Below, piece after piece: positions 33,463 through 41,863 of a stretch of 64,000 nt of DNA. The stretch's first letter is position 1; each line of letters begins with the position of its first letter. Position numbers and translations under genes: made by a program. Below the pieces are notes generated by a model that was given only the letters and a program-made list of their open reading frames with translations, did no database searches and was not told the DNA's origin. The DNA comes from Asanoa ishikariensis. Its GTDB lineage: Bacteria > Actinomycetota > Actinomycetes > Mycobacteriales > Micromonosporaceae. The stretch is from contig NZ_FNQB01000001.1 of NCBI RefSeq assembly GCF_900107455.1, positions 2,356,001-2,420,000 of the forward strand, written 5' to 3'.

Positions 33463-33675
33463 TCAGTCGGCGAACGCGAGGCCGCGCTCGGCGAGCGCGG
33501 CAGCCAGAATGGTGACCGCCTTCGGCCCGACCCCGTGCATCGCCAGCAGGTCGGCGCGCCGGTGCGTGGCCACCTGGGCGAGGGTCGTGATGCCCGCCAG
33601 GAGCAGGGCGCTGGTGGCCGGCCGCCCGATCGGCGGCAGGTCACCGATCTGGGCCGGCACGTCGCGCGTACTCAT
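33463..33675 (-). CDS. small helix-hairpin-helix domain protein
   Basis: 70 aa: after a short N-terminus (STRDVPAQIGDLPPIGRPAT), it contains two consecutive helix-hairpin-helix-like motifs (LLLAGITTLAQVATHRRADL, LAMHGVGPKAVTILAAALAE). The GVGPKAV loop is the classical non-specific DNA-contact hairpin, as also seen in the C-terminal domain of RNA polymerase alpha. It may bind DNA or nucleic acid. A TATCGT box is 6 bases before the ATG, and the gene is divergent from 33705. Confidence 0.7.
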   Translation of the reverse strand: MSTRDVPAQIGDLPPIGRPATSALLLAGITTLAQVATHRRADLLAMHGVGPKAVTILAAALAERGLAFAD

Positions 33676-33681
33676 GTGGCC

Positions 33682-33687
33682 ACGATA
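33682..33687 (-). promoter_or_regulatory. TATCGT -10 box, leaderless start
   Basis: TATCGT on the minus strand, 6 bases before the ATG at 33675. Confidence 0.45.
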
Positions 33688-33704
33688 GAGGGCAGGATGC
33701 GGCG

Positions 33705-34286
33705 GTGGACTACTACCTCCTGAGCGACGACGGCGTCCTGGTCGAGGAGTTCGTGCGGGCACCGGACCAGTCGACCGTGGCCCTGCGCGGGGCGGTCTGG
33801 CGGCGGGCGGACGCCCGTTGGGCCGCGGCGTCCGGCCTCGCGCTGCGCGCCGACCCCGAGTCGCTCGCGCGCCTGACGCCGACCGACCGGGAAGGTGCCG
33901 AGACCGCGTACCGCCGGCTCGGTGGTGGGTCGTTGCCCGACGAGGCGGCGCTGCGGTCGGTCGCCGGCCACGAGCCACTCCCGATCGCGGCGCCGCTGCG
34001 GCTGGGCCCGGTGGAGGCGCCGGACGGCTTCCACGAGCGGCGGGTCTACCGGGTGCTGTTCGCGAAGGACCTGGACGCGGCCCCGGGCACCTCGCACAGC
34101 CGGCGGATCGGGGACGACCTGGTGCGCTGGACCTTGCGCCGCGTCGGAGGGATCGCCTGGGGCCTCGACGTGACGGTGCTGCTGGCGACCGACGCCGACG
34201 ACATCGTCGGGCCGGTGCTGCGCGAGCTCACCGACACCGCGCGCCGGCAGGGGCTGGTGCCCGTCACGACCGAGCGCTTCACCTGA
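33705..34286 (+). CDS. hypothetical protein
   Basis: 193 aa, soluble, no recognised family. It begins with GTG (MDYYLLSDDGVLVEEF), contains an RRVYRVLFAKDLD strand-like segment in the middle and a C-terminal part with GGIAWGLDVTVLLATDADD. The length and even codon use support a real gene. It is divergent from the small HhH gene across about 29 bp, so their promoters overlap. Confidence 0.6.
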   Translation: MDYYLLSDDGVLVEEFVRAPDQSTVALRGAVWRRADARWAAASGLALRADPESLARLTPTDREGAETAYRRLGGGSLPDEAALRSVAGHEPLPIAAPLRLGPVEAPDGFHERRVYRVLFAKDLDAAPGTSHSRRIGDDLVRWTLRRVGGIAWGLDVTVLLATDADDIVGPVLRELTDTARRQGLVPVTTERFT

Positions 34287-34290
34287 CGCG

Positions 34291-34860
34291 CTATTCGAGG
34301 CCCTCCCGGGAGATCGGCGGGCCGACCCGGAAGTCGCGGAAGGTGGCCACCAGCCCGGCGCGCGAGGGTGAGCACGCCATGACGCCCACGCTCACGGTGG
34401 CGGGCAGGTCCAGGTGGCCCAGTCGCAGTAGCTGCCACGGGCCGTCGCCGCTGCGGCAGTGCACGGCGAGCGCGTCGTCGAAGCGGGTGACCCGCATGGC
34501 GACCTCGCCGGGCGGGCCCGTGACCGGCGCGACCGACAGGTCCGAGAACCCACGGGTGAAGATCGTGCTCACCTGGACGGCGCCCGACGTCACCTCCAGG
34601 CCGGTCTTGAGCCAGTTGCGCTCGTCCGCCCGGACCATCATGCCGGCCTGGTCGAACAGCGTCGTGTGCCCGGCCGACACGACGACCTCGGCCGTGAAGT
34701 CGCCGGTCGCGGGCTGGTGGAAGAAATGCCCGTTGTCGGTGGTCCAGCCGTAGAAGGTGGCGCGCCAGAAGTCGGTCTTCGACTCCGTCACCGCGCGCAG
34801 CACGTCGCCGTCCAGCGACCAGTCACTCGGTTCGTTCAGCCACGTCATGTCCGTCAGCAC
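34291..34860 (-). CDS. DUF1349 domain-containing protein
   Basis: 189 aa with the DUF1349 pattern of a concanavalin-like beta sandwich: FWRATFYGWTTDNGHFF, DFTAEVVVSAGHTTLFDQAG, MMVRADERNWLKTGLEV, and a C-terminal strand ATFRDFRVGPP. The family may bind carbohydrate and is found alone or attached to glycosidases; this one has no signal peptide. The GTG at 34860 has a TACGCT box 7 bases upstream. Divergent from the methyltransferase at 34899. Confidence 0.8.
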   Translation of the reverse strand: MLTDMTWLNEPSDWSLDGDVLRAVTESKTDFWRATFYGWTTDNGHFFHQPATGDFTAEVVVSAGHTTLFDQAGMMVRADERNWLKTGLEVTSGAVQVSTIFTRGFSDLSVAPVTGPPGEVAMRVTRFDDALAVHCRSGDGPWQLLRLGHLDLPATVSVGVMACSPSRAGLVATFRDFRVGPPISREGLE

Positions 34861-34867
34861 GTGCCCG

Positions 34868-34873
34868 AGCGTA
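34868..34873 (-). promoter_or_regulatory. TACGCT -10 box, leaderless start
   Basis: TACGCT on the minus strand, 7 bases before the GTG at 34860; it is 12 bp from the divergent box at 34886. Confidence 0.45.
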
Positions 34874-34885
34874 TCGGAGATCCTC

Positions 34886-34891
34886 TATGCT
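34886..34891 (+). promoter_or_regulatory. TATGCT -10 box, leaderless start
   Basis: TATGCT is 7 bases before the GTG at 34899, favouring that start over the ATG at 34887. Confidence 0.5.
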
Positions 34892-34898
34892 GTGCGGT

Positions 34899-35678
34899 GT
34901 GACCTCACTGGACACCAGCGTCGCGCACTCGGCCCGGCTGTGGAACTACCTGCTCGGCGGCACCGACAACTTCCCGGCGGACCGGGCGGCGGCCGAGCAG
35001 GTGCTGGCGTTCCTGCCGGAGCTCGTGCAGTCGGCGCGGTTCAACCGGGAGTTCCTCGGCCGGGCCGTCCGGCACCTGACCGGCGAGGCCGGGGTGCGGC
35101 AGTTCCTCGACCTCGGCACCGGCCTGCCCACCGCCGCCAACACGCACCAGGTCGCCCAGTCCGTGGCGCCCGACTCCCGGGTGGTCTACGTCGACAACGA
35201 CCCGATGGTGCTGGTGCACGCGCGGGCCCTGCTGACCAGCGACCCGGCCGGCGCCACCGACTACCTGGACGCCGACGTCCGTGACCCGGTGTCGATCCTC
35301 GCGGCCGCCGACCACACGCTCGACTTCGACCGGCCGGTCGCCGTGATGCTGTTGGGCATCCTCAACTTCGTCACCGACGACGAACAGGCCCGGCAGATCG
35401 TGACCGCACTGACCGCGGCCGTGCCGGTGGGCAGCTACCTGGTCATCTCGCATCCCACGCGCGAGGTCAACCCGGAGGCGGTCGACCGCGCGGTGGCCAT
35501 GTGGAACGACAGCGGCGCGGCACCGATGGCGGTCCGCGACCCGGCCGACCTCGCCCGGTTCTTCGACGGCTGGCAGCTCATCGAGCCGGGCCTGGTCACC
35601 TGCTCGCAATGGCGGCCGAACGGCAACGACACGACCCCGGCCTCCGAGTACGCCGGTGTGGCCCGCAAGGTCGCCTGA
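34899..35678 (+). CDS. SAM-dependent methyltransferase, DUF574 (Methyltransf_19) family
   Basis: 259 aa. The family is marked by the N-terminal SARLWNYLLGGTDNFPADR and FNREFLGRAVRHL, followed by motif I FLDLGTGLPTAANTH and the acidic VVYVDNDPMVLVHARALL. This group is strongly expanded in filamentous actinomycetes and is often redundant; its targets are not known. No membrane segment. The stop lies in a CTGAGCGCTCAG palindrome shared with the convergent gene at 35683. Confidence 0.88.
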   Translation: MTSLDTSVAHSARLWNYLLGGTDNFPADRAAAEQVLAFLPELVQSARFNREFLGRAVRHLTGEAGVRQFLDLGTGLPTAANTHQVAQSVAPDSRVVYVDNDPMVLVHARALLTSDPAGATDYLDADVRDPVSILAAADHTLDFDRPVAVMLLGILNFVTDDEQARQIVTALTAAVPVGSYLVISHPTREVNPEAVDRAVAMWNDSGAAPMAVRDPADLARFFDGWQLIEPGLVTCSQWRPNGNDTTPASEYAGVARKVA

Positions 35679-35682
35679 GCGC

Positions 35683-36459
35683 TCAGACCGCCGCCGGCTC
35701 GCCGCGGGCCAACCGCGCGCAGGCCAGTGCGGTCAGGACGGCGCCGAGGAGCAACGCCGCCAGCACGCTGCCGGACTCGACGTCAGGTCCACCGTCGATG
35801 GCGACCGCCACGGCGTAGAACACGTCGTCCCTGGGCGGCTCCGGCCAACTCCGCCAGGCCTCGTCGACCATGAACCAGGTCAGCAGGGCCAGCGGCGTCG
35901 TGCCTGCCACGACGATCGCGGCGGCGCCGTGCCGCTGGGCCGTCCGGCGCACCAGCCAGGCGTAGCCGCCGAGCACGCACAACACCTCCGCGGCCGCGGT
36001 GATCGGCCCGACCAGGGAGACGATCACCGGGACCAGCACCAGCACCAGCAGCGTGAGCGGCACCACGGTCGGACTGGCCAGGCCCAGGTGGCGCAGCCGG
36101 TCGCGCGGCAGCCGGCTGACCGCGACCGCGAGGCAGCCGCAGGCCAGCAGGAGGCATCCCGCCACGGTGGCGTGCCACCGGAACTGCTGCCACTGCCACT
36201 GCGGGTCCCGCACGGACAGCAGCGAGGCCGGCCATCGCCACAGCAGGGCGACGACGGCGGCGACGGACAGCAGGAGCGCACCGCGGAGCAGCCAGCGGGT
36301 CACCCGGGGCACGCGGGGGTCGCGCAGCGCCGGATGCGCCACGGCCAGTCCCAGCGCCAGCGCCGCACCGACCACTGCCACGCCGGCGCTCTCGGCCGTC
36401 GCGGCGGCGACCGCCACGACCGCCGCGACGGAGATCAGGACCACGAAGCGCGAGGACAT
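35683..36459 (-). CDS. hypothetical integral membrane protein
   Basis: 258 aa with about seven or eight hydrophobic helices and short loops; no recognised family. A Trp/Gln-rich loop (DPQWQWQQFRW) lies between helices three and four, and a soluble stretch with DDVFYAVAVAIDGGPD precedes the last helix. The ATG at 36459 is fixed by a TAGCCT box 6 bases upstream. The response regulator gene lies 25 bp further upstream on the same strand. Confidence 0.65.
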   Translation of the reverse strand: MSSRFVVLISVAAVVAVAAATAESAGVAVVGAALALGLAVAHPALRDPRVPRVTRWLLRGALLLSVAAVVALLWRWPASLLSVRDPQWQWQQFRWHATVAGCLLLACGCLAVAVSRLPRDRLRHLGLASPTVVPLTLLVLVLVPVIVSLVGPITAAAEVLCVLGGYAWLVRRTAQRHGAAAIVVAGTTPLALLTWFMVDEAWRSWPEPPRDDVFYAVAVAIDGGPDVESGSVLAALLLGAVLTALACARLARGEPAAV

Positions 36460-36465
36460 CGGCAC

Positions 36466-36471
36466 AGGCTA
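36466..36471 (-). promoter_or_regulatory. TAGCCT -10 box, leaderless start
   Basis: TAGCCT on the minus strand, 6 bases before the ATG at 36459. Confidence 0.45.
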
Positions 36472-36483
36472 ATGGGTCGAGGG

Positions 36484-37125
36484 TCAAGCGGCGGCCAGGT
36501 ACATCAGGACCGCGAGGACACGGCGGTGGTCCTCCTCGCTGTTGGCCAGTCCGAGCTTGCCGAGGATCGAGCCCACGTGGGTCTCGACCGTACGGTCGGT
36601 CAGCCACAACCGGCGGGCGATGCCCACGTTGGTGCGACCCTCGGCCATCAACGCCAGCACCTCGCGCTCGCGCGCGGTCAGCGTCGACATCGGGTCGCCC
36701 GCCCGGCGCGGCCCGAGCAGCCGGCCCACCACCTCGGGGTCCAGCGCCGACCCGCCGGCGGCGATCCGGCGCAGCGCGTCGAGGAAGTCGTCCACGTCGA
36801 ACACCCGGTCCTTGAGCAGGTAGCCGAACCCGCCGGAGGCGACCAACTCGACCGAGTGCCGGGTCTCCACATGTTGTGACAGCAGCAGGATGCCGAGGGC
36901 CGGGTGAGCCGCGCGCACCTGCCGGGCCGCGCGGGCGCCGTCGTCGGTCAGGTCCGGCGGCATCCGTACGTCGATGATGGCCAGGTCCGGCTCGTGTGCG
37001 GCGACGGCGGCCACCAGCGTGGGCGCGTCGCCGACCTTGGCCACGATCTCGTGGCCGGCGTCGGCCAGCAGCCGGGCCAGCCCTTCCCGGAACAGCGCGG
37101 AGTCCTCGCCGATCACGACGCGCAC
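36484..37125 (-). CDS. NarL/FixJ-family response regulator
   Basis: 213 aa. The receiver domain (residues 1-120) has the acidic pocket GEDSALFREG, phospho-acceptor Asp in LAIIDVRMPPDLTD (near 53), a Thr/Ser switch position at LLLSQH and Lys in LLKDRVFD. The LuxR-type HTH occupies about 148-205 (LTAREREVLALMAEGRTNVG, ETHVGSILGKLGL). The GTG start lies 13 bp inside the kinase gene, giving a coupled two-component operon. The divergent membrane protein gene at 39212 is a candidate target. Confidence 0.9.
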   Translation of the reverse strand: MRVVIGEDSALFREGLARLLADAGHEIVAKVGDAPTLVAAVAAHEPDLAIIDVRMPPDLTDDGARAARQVRAAHPALGILLLSQHVETRHSVELVASGGFGYLLKDRVFDVDDFLDALRRIAAGGSALDPEVVGRLLGPRRAGDPMSTLTAREREVLALMAEGRTNVGIARRLWLTDRTVETHVGSILGKLGLANSEEDHRRVLAVLMYLAAA

Positions 37126-39080
37126 GGCAACTCCACCTCGACCACGGTGCCCCGGCCGGCCGGGGAGCTCAGCGAGAGCAACCCGCCGGCCGCCGCGACC
37201 CGGTCGGCCAGGCCGGCCAGCCCGGCGCCCGGGCGGACCACGGCGCCGCCCGCGCCGTCGTCGGTGATCCGCACGGTCAGCCGTCCGTCGAGCCGAAGAA
37301 CGCGCAGGCCGATCGACTCCGGGGACGCGTGTTTGATCGCGTTGGTCAGCGCCTCGCTGGCCACGTAGAACGCGGTGGTCGCCACGTCGTCCGGCACCGG
37401 GTCGGCGCACACGTCCAGTGCCACCGGCACCGGCACTTTGCTGGCCAGCGACGACAGCGCCGGGCCGAGACCGTCGTCCAGGCTGGACGGTCGCAGCCCG
37501 TTGGCGATCTGCCGCAGCTCCGCGACGGCCAGCCCGAGCGACGCGACCGACTCGTCGAGCAGGCCGTCGACGTCGACCGTGCCGTCGTCGAGATGCCGCT
37601 GGGCGAGCCGCAACGACATGCCCAGCGAGACCAGCCGTTGCTGGGCGCCGTCGTGCAGGTCGCGCTCGAGCCGTCGCCGCTCGGCGTAGCCGGCGTGCAG
37701 CAACCGGGCCCGAGACAGCTCCACATCGGAGAGTGCCTCGCGCAGCTCGATCCGCAGCGCGACGACCTCGACCAGCAACGCGCTCGCGTCGGCCAGCTCG
37801 CGGAGCAGCTCCCGGCTGCCCACGGAGCCGCGCAACAGGGCGCCGATCTCGTGGCCGCTGGCCCGCACCGGGACCCGGAGCGCGGAACCGGTGGTCAGCT
37901 CGGCGCCGGACGCGGACACCAGCCCGGACGCGCCAGGCACGAGATAGCCGACCCGCAGCGCCGGGTCCCGCAACGCCGCCCGCAGCACCTCCTGGAGCTG
38001 CTCGGGGCGGGCCTGCCCGGTGTGCGTACGGTCGCGCAGCTCGTCGATCGCCGCCAGTGCCGCCCGCCGGGACGGGTAGAGCCGGCGGTCCACGCCCCGC
38101 TGGAGCCGCACCCGCAACGGCGCCAGCACGGCGGCGCACACCGCGGTGGCGGCGGCCGCGGCCACCGGCGACGCGCGGCCGGCACCGAGGCCGACCAGGA
38201 ACGAGGCGACCGTGTAGCAACCGAGCAGGACGGCGGTGGCGAGGCCGTAGGTGGCGGCGGCGCTGATCGCCTTGTCGACGTCGTACAGGTCGTGCCGGAG
38301 CAACGCGATGGCCGTGGCGGCGGGCAGCGCGACGTAGGTGGCGGCCAGCCCGATCAGCGCCAGCTCCGGGCCGTCGGTGAACAGGTACGACGCCCAGCAG
38401 AGCAGCAGGGTCAGCGGGAGGAACAGCGCGCCCAGCGCGAACCAGCGGACCTGTGCCCGGCGCACGGGGTCGGTGGCCCGCCGGTAGCGCACCACCATCG
38501 CGGCCCCGGCGGCGACCAGCAGGGCCAGGAATCCGAGCAGCACGACGATGCCCACCAACAGGACCGGACCCGGCAGCGTGTACGGGTGCGCGACGCCCGC
38601 GAACGGCGGTGGGTACGGTGTCGGGTCGCCCGCCGCGCCCGCCGCGAACAGGACCGGCACCACGACGAGCCCGGCCGCGACCCCACGCCACCGCGGCCCA
38701 GGCAGGTGCCCGTCCGGGAAGACCAGCATCAGCAGGGCCGCCGGCACGTAGAGGACCATCCACAGGCCGGGCGAGAGCCCGACGTACCAGTCCCAGACCG
38801 GGAGCAGGCCAGGCCGGGCCTCGACCCCGGCGACGTAGAGGTCGCCGAACGCCACCCAGACGGGTGACCCGCCGACCAGCACGAGCAGCGGCGCCACCAC
38901 GTTGCGCGGGCGGCGGTGGGCGACCAGCAGGCCGAGGGCGACCGAGAACAGGCCCAGCAGCGTGGCGGTGCCGAAGTAGCCGGTCATGCCCGGCACCTGC
39001 CCGGCCAGCACCAGTCCGGTCGCGCTCAGAGCGATGACCAGCACCGCGAACACGTACGCCAGCAGGCGGGGGACGGCCAT
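37113..39080 (-). CDS. sensor histidine kinase (HisKA_3/LiaS-NarX type)
   Basis: 655 aa. About eight to ten N-terminal hydrophobic helices (to about residue 260) form a membrane sensor resembling 7TM-type modules, followed by a GAF-like region. HisKA_3 shows ERRRLERDLHDGAQQRLVSL with the phospho-His near 460, and HATPase_c shows EALTNAIKHA and ITDDGAGGAV plus GLAGLADRVAAAGG. It should phosphorylate the response regulator encoded 13 bp overlapping downstream. The ATG at 39080 follows a TACCGT box by 7 bases. The signal is unknown. Confidence 0.88.
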   Translation of the reverse strand: MAVPRLLAYVFAVLVIALSATGLVLAGQVPGMTGYFGTATLLGLFSVALGLLVAHRRPRNVVAPLLVLVGGSPVWVAFGDLYVAGVEARPGLLPVWDWYVGLSPGLWMVLYVPAALLMLVFPDGHLPGPRWRGVAAGLVVVPVLFAAGAAGDPTPYPPPFAGVAHPYTLPGPVLLVGIVVLLGFLALLVAAGAAMVVRYRRATDPVRRAQVRWFALGALFLPLTLLLCWASYLFTDGPELALIGLAATYVALPAATAIALLRHDLYDVDKAISAAATYGLATAVLLGCYTVASFLVGLGAGRASPVAAAAATAVCAAVLAPLRVRLQRGVDRRLYPSRRAALAAIDELRDRTHTGQARPEQLQEVLRAALRDPALRVGYLVPGASGLVSASGAELTTGSALRVPVRASGHEIGALLRGSVGSRELLRELADASALLVEVVALRIELREALSDVELSRARLLHAGYAERRRLERDLHDGAQQRLVSLGMSLRLAQRHLDDGTVDVDGLLDESVASLGLAVAELRQIANGLRPSSLDDGLGPALSSLASKVPVPVALDVCADPVPDDVATTAFYVASEALTNAIKHASPESIGLRVLRLDGRLTVRITDDGAGGAVVRPGAGLAGLADRVAAAGGLLSLSSPAGRGTVVEVELPCAS

Positions 39081-39087
39081 GCGTTTC

Positions 39088-39093
39088 ACGGTA
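39088..39093 (-). promoter_or_regulatory. TACCGT -10 box of the two-component operon
   Basis: TACCGT on the minus strand, 7 bases before the ATG at 39080; leaderless arrangement. Confidence 0.5.
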
Positions 39094-39211
39094 GGGCGCG
39101 GGCGGCCCGCCGCGTACCCGTGCCAGTACGGAGTTCGGTCCCGTACCAGTGCCGATCCGCCCATCCGGTCGGCTGACCGACGCTGGCTCCACACCGGAGT
39201 TTGGAGGAGCC

Positions 39212-40612
39212 ATGCTGGAGACCACCGTCGCACCGACCGGGACCAGACCGGTCACCCGCACGCGGGACCTGCGGACCTTCTGGCGCACCGCGCTAGCGAT
39301 CCTCGCGCCGCTGCCGATCCTGGCCCTGGCGTTGGAGACGCTGGTCGTGCCGTGGCCCGTCGGCAGCAACCTCGTGCGGGCCATCGCCGGCGCCGCGGAC
39401 GCACCGGGCCGGGCGCAGACCAGCCTCTGGCTGTCGCTGTTCTTCGCGCTCACCGTGCTTCCGGCGACCATGGCCGTGCTGTGGACCGGCCGGCGCGGTG
39501 CGCCGAAGCTGACGCTGGCCGCCGGCGTGCTGCTGGTCCCCGCGTTCGCGGCCAGCCTGGCCAGCAACGACCTGGTCGCCGTCGTGGCCGCGCGGGGCGG
39601 GCTGGACCCGGTCGCGGTCGCCACCATCGACGACCTCGTGCAGGCCAACCCCTGGGTCGGGATCCAGTTCGTGGTGTTCCTGCTCGGCCAGACGGTTGGC
39701 TTCGTGCTGCTCGGCCTCGCGCTCTGGCGGGCCCGCGTGGTGCCCGGCTGGGTCGCGATCGTGCTCGGCCTGTCCGGACCGGCCCACCTGTTGATGCCCG
39801 GCGGCAACGCGGGCGCCGCGGCGTCGTGGGCGATGACCGCCATCGGGTACGCCGGCGCGTCCGCCGCCCTGATCCGCAGGCCGGACGCCGACTTCGACCT
39901 GCCGCCGGGTGATGCTCCTGCCGGACCGGCGCCGGCCGGCGCGGACGCCCGCACCGGCTGGCGATGGTTGTTGGCCCTGGCCGCCGTGCCGCTGGCCCTG
40001 TTCGTCACGGTCTTCCGCTACCTGCTGCCCTACGACACCGGCGACCAGCCCCGGGAGATCTTCGACAAGCTGGTCGCGGCGACCACGTTCCAGCAGGCCG
40101 CGCTCGCGGTCGGCGGGCTGGTCGCACTGACCGGCTGCGCGGGCGTCCTGGCCGTCGCGTGGCACACCCGCCGGCACACGCCGCTGCTCACCACCGTCGG
40201 CCTGTTCCTCGCCGTGCCCGGCTACCTCGCCCTGTTCGCCGGCGGCCCGTACGCCGACGCGCTGACCTACGTCACCGGCACGCATCCCGAGGTGGACCGC
40301 GACCTGGCGTTCGCGCTCGGGTCCGCGCTGGAGTCGAGCCCGCAGTCGAACGTGCTCGTGCTGGTCTTCGTCGCCGGCCACCTGCTCGGGACGATCATGA
40401 TCGGTGTCGCGCTCTGGCGGGCCCGGATCGCACCGACCTGGCTGGCGATCGGGCTGGCCGTCTCCCAGCCGATCCACCTCACCGCGGTGCTCACCGGCGT
40501 CCGCTGGCTGGACCTGGTCGGCTGGGGACTGACGACGGTCGGATTCGGGTGGGCGGCCTGGCGGCTGGCCCGCACCGGGAACGACCGGTTCGACCTGCCC
40601 CGGGTGGCCTGA
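39212..40612 (+). CDS. internally duplicated integral membrane protein
   Basis: 466 aa with about twelve hydrophobic helices. The two halves are homologous: FLLGQTVGFVLLGLALWRAR followed by VPGWVAIVLGLSGPAHLL and RRPDADFDLPPG in the first half match FVAGHLLGTIMIGVALWRAR, APTWLAIGLAVSQPIHLT and RTGNDRFDLPRVA in the second. It is therefore a tandem fusion of a six-helix unit. No named family recognised; similar actinobacterial proteins are annotated only as membrane proteins. The ATG at 39212 has a GGAGGAG site. It is divergent from the two-component operon, which may regulate it. Confidence 0.75.
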   Translation: MLETTVAPTGTRPVTRTRDLRTFWRTALAILAPLPILALALETLVVPWPVGSNLVRAIAGAADAPGRAQTSLWLSLFFALTVLPATMAVLWTGRRGAPKLTLAAGVLLVPAFAASLASNDLVAVVAARGGLDPVAVATIDDLVQANPWVGIQFVVFLLGQTVGFVLLGLALWRARVVPGWVAIVLGLSGPAHLLMPGGNAGAAASWAMTAIGYAGASAALIRRPDADFDLPPGDAPAGPAPAGADARTGWRWLLALAAVPLALFVTVFRYLLPYDTGDQPREIFDKLVAATTFQQAALAVGGLVALTGCAGVLAVAWHTRRHTPLLTTVGLFLAVPGYLALFAGGPYADALTYVTGTHPEVDRDLAFALGSALESSPQSNVLVLVFVAGHLLGTIMIGVALWRARIAPTWLAIGLAVSQPIHLTAVLTGVRWLDLVGWGLTTVGFGWAAWRLARTGNDRFDLPRVA

Positions 40613-40687
40613 CCGAAACTCGGTGGCGCGGTCCGGCGGCGCGGTGTTCGCTGACCGTCGCCAGATCAACAGGGTGGCGGCAGAGGG

Positions 40688-41491
40688 ATGGACATGATCG
40701 TTGTCTGCGCGGCGTCGGGTGCGCTCGGTCGGTTGGTGGTCGCGGAGCTCGTGGCCCGGGGCGAGCGGGTGGTCGCCGCCGTCCGCGACCCGAACCGCGT
40801 GCCCGATCTGAACGGTGCCGAGGTCAGGCACGGTGACTACGACGAACCGGCGAGCCTCCGCTCGGCGCTGACCGGCGCCGGGCGGGTGCTGCTGATCTCG
40901 TCACCCGAGCTGGCCACGGACCGGCGGGTCGCCCAGCACCGGGCGGTGATCGACGCGGCGGTCGCCAACGGGGTCGGGGCCGTCGCCTACACCAGCTTCC
41001 TCGGCGCCGACCGCGGCGGCGACCCCATGAACGCCGCGCACCACGAGACCGAGCGGGCGCTCGTCGGCAGCGGGCTGGGCCACGTCATCCTGCGCCACCC
41101 GTTCTACACCGACGCGTTCGTCAACGCCGGGCTCCGGGCGGCGGTCGAGTCCGGTGTGCTGCTCTCCGCGACCGGCGGGCGCGGCCTGAACACGGCGCCG
41201 CGGGCGGACCTCGCCTCCGCCGCGGCGAACGTGCTGACCGACGACGCCCACCTGGGCCGGGCGTACGACCTGACCGGCCCGGTCTGGACCTATCCGCGGC
41301 TCGCGGAGGTGCTCAGCCAGGTCAGCGGCACACCCGTCGAGCATCGCGACGCCGACGTCCCCGCAGCGATGGGCTTCCTGATGGGCCTGGCCCGGGCCGG
41401 TGCGTTGGAGCGGCAGACCGACGACCTGCGCCGGGTGCTGGGCCGCGAGCCGGCGACCCTGCGGCAGCTGGTGGAGCGGGCTCTCGGGTAG
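40688..41491 (+). CDS. NmrA-like / NAD(P)H-binding atypical SDR
   Basis: 267 aa. The N-terminal Rossmann motif AASGALGRLVVAEL fits atypical SDRs, followed by VRHGDYDEPASLRSAL, LLISSPELATDRRVAQH and TSFLGADRG, all close to the QorB/YtfG (quinone oxidoreductase 2) group. The conserved AHHETERALVGSGLGHVILR segment is present. It may reduce quinones or sense NADP redox state. An AGAGGG ribosome-binding site lies just upstream; an in-frame ATG at 40694 is an alternative start. Confidence 0.85.
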   Translation: MDMIVVCAASGALGRLVVAELVARGERVVAAVRDPNRVPDLNGAEVRHGDYDEPASLRSALTGAGRVLLISSPELATDRRVAQHRAVIDAAVANGVGAVAYTSFLGADRGGDPMNAAHHETERALVGSGLGHVILRHPFYTDAFVNAGLRAAVESGVLLSATGGRGLNTAPRADLASAAANVLTDDAHLGRAYDLTGPVWTYPRLAEVLSQVSGTPVEHRDADVPAAMGFLMGLARAGALERQTDDLRRVLGREPATLRQLVERALG

Positions 41492-41587
41492 GAGACACGC
41501 GCGATCCGGATAACCCCGGCGTGAAGTGGATCGACGCACGACAGGCACCGGCCTACAGTCCGTCGGATCTGGGGGAGGGACGCGTCC

Positions 41588-41860
41588 ATGCAGGACCTCG
41601 AAGGTGACATGTTGCGGGCGGTCGCGGCACTCAGCGGCGCGGTCGATTTCCTGCACCGTTACGACCGGCTCCAGGCCGCGCTCCGGATCGAAGCCGGCGC
41701 TTCCCCGTCGGCACTGACCACCACGGCGGAAGACGGTCTCGCGGCGGCGCACCGGGTCCTCGACACCCTCCGCTCACCCAACGGGCGCCCGGTGCGCACC
41801 GAGCCGTTCATCCCGGCCCAACGCACCTCCCGCGACCGTCTGGGCGACCCGGGGGAATAG
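41588..41860 (+). CDS. small hypothetical protein
   Basis: 90 aa, predicted helical and soluble in the first half (LRAVAALSGAVDFLHRYDRL) with a Pro/Arg-rich tail. No family recognised. The ATG at 41588 has GGGGGAGGGA about 9 bases upstream. It is convergent with the AraC gene (3 bp between stops). Confidence 0.5.
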   Translation: MQDLEGDMLRAVAALSGAVDFLHRYDRLQAALRIEAGASPSALTTTAEDGLAAAHRVLDTLRSPNGRPVRTEPFIPAQRTSRDRLGDPGE

Positions 41861-41863
41861 GCC

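Noticed and set aside
36484-40008. 1174-aa continuous minus-strand frame
   Set aside because: Only its last 213 residues (response regulator) are meaningful. The rest is out-of-frame shadow over the kinase and the divergent membrane protein.
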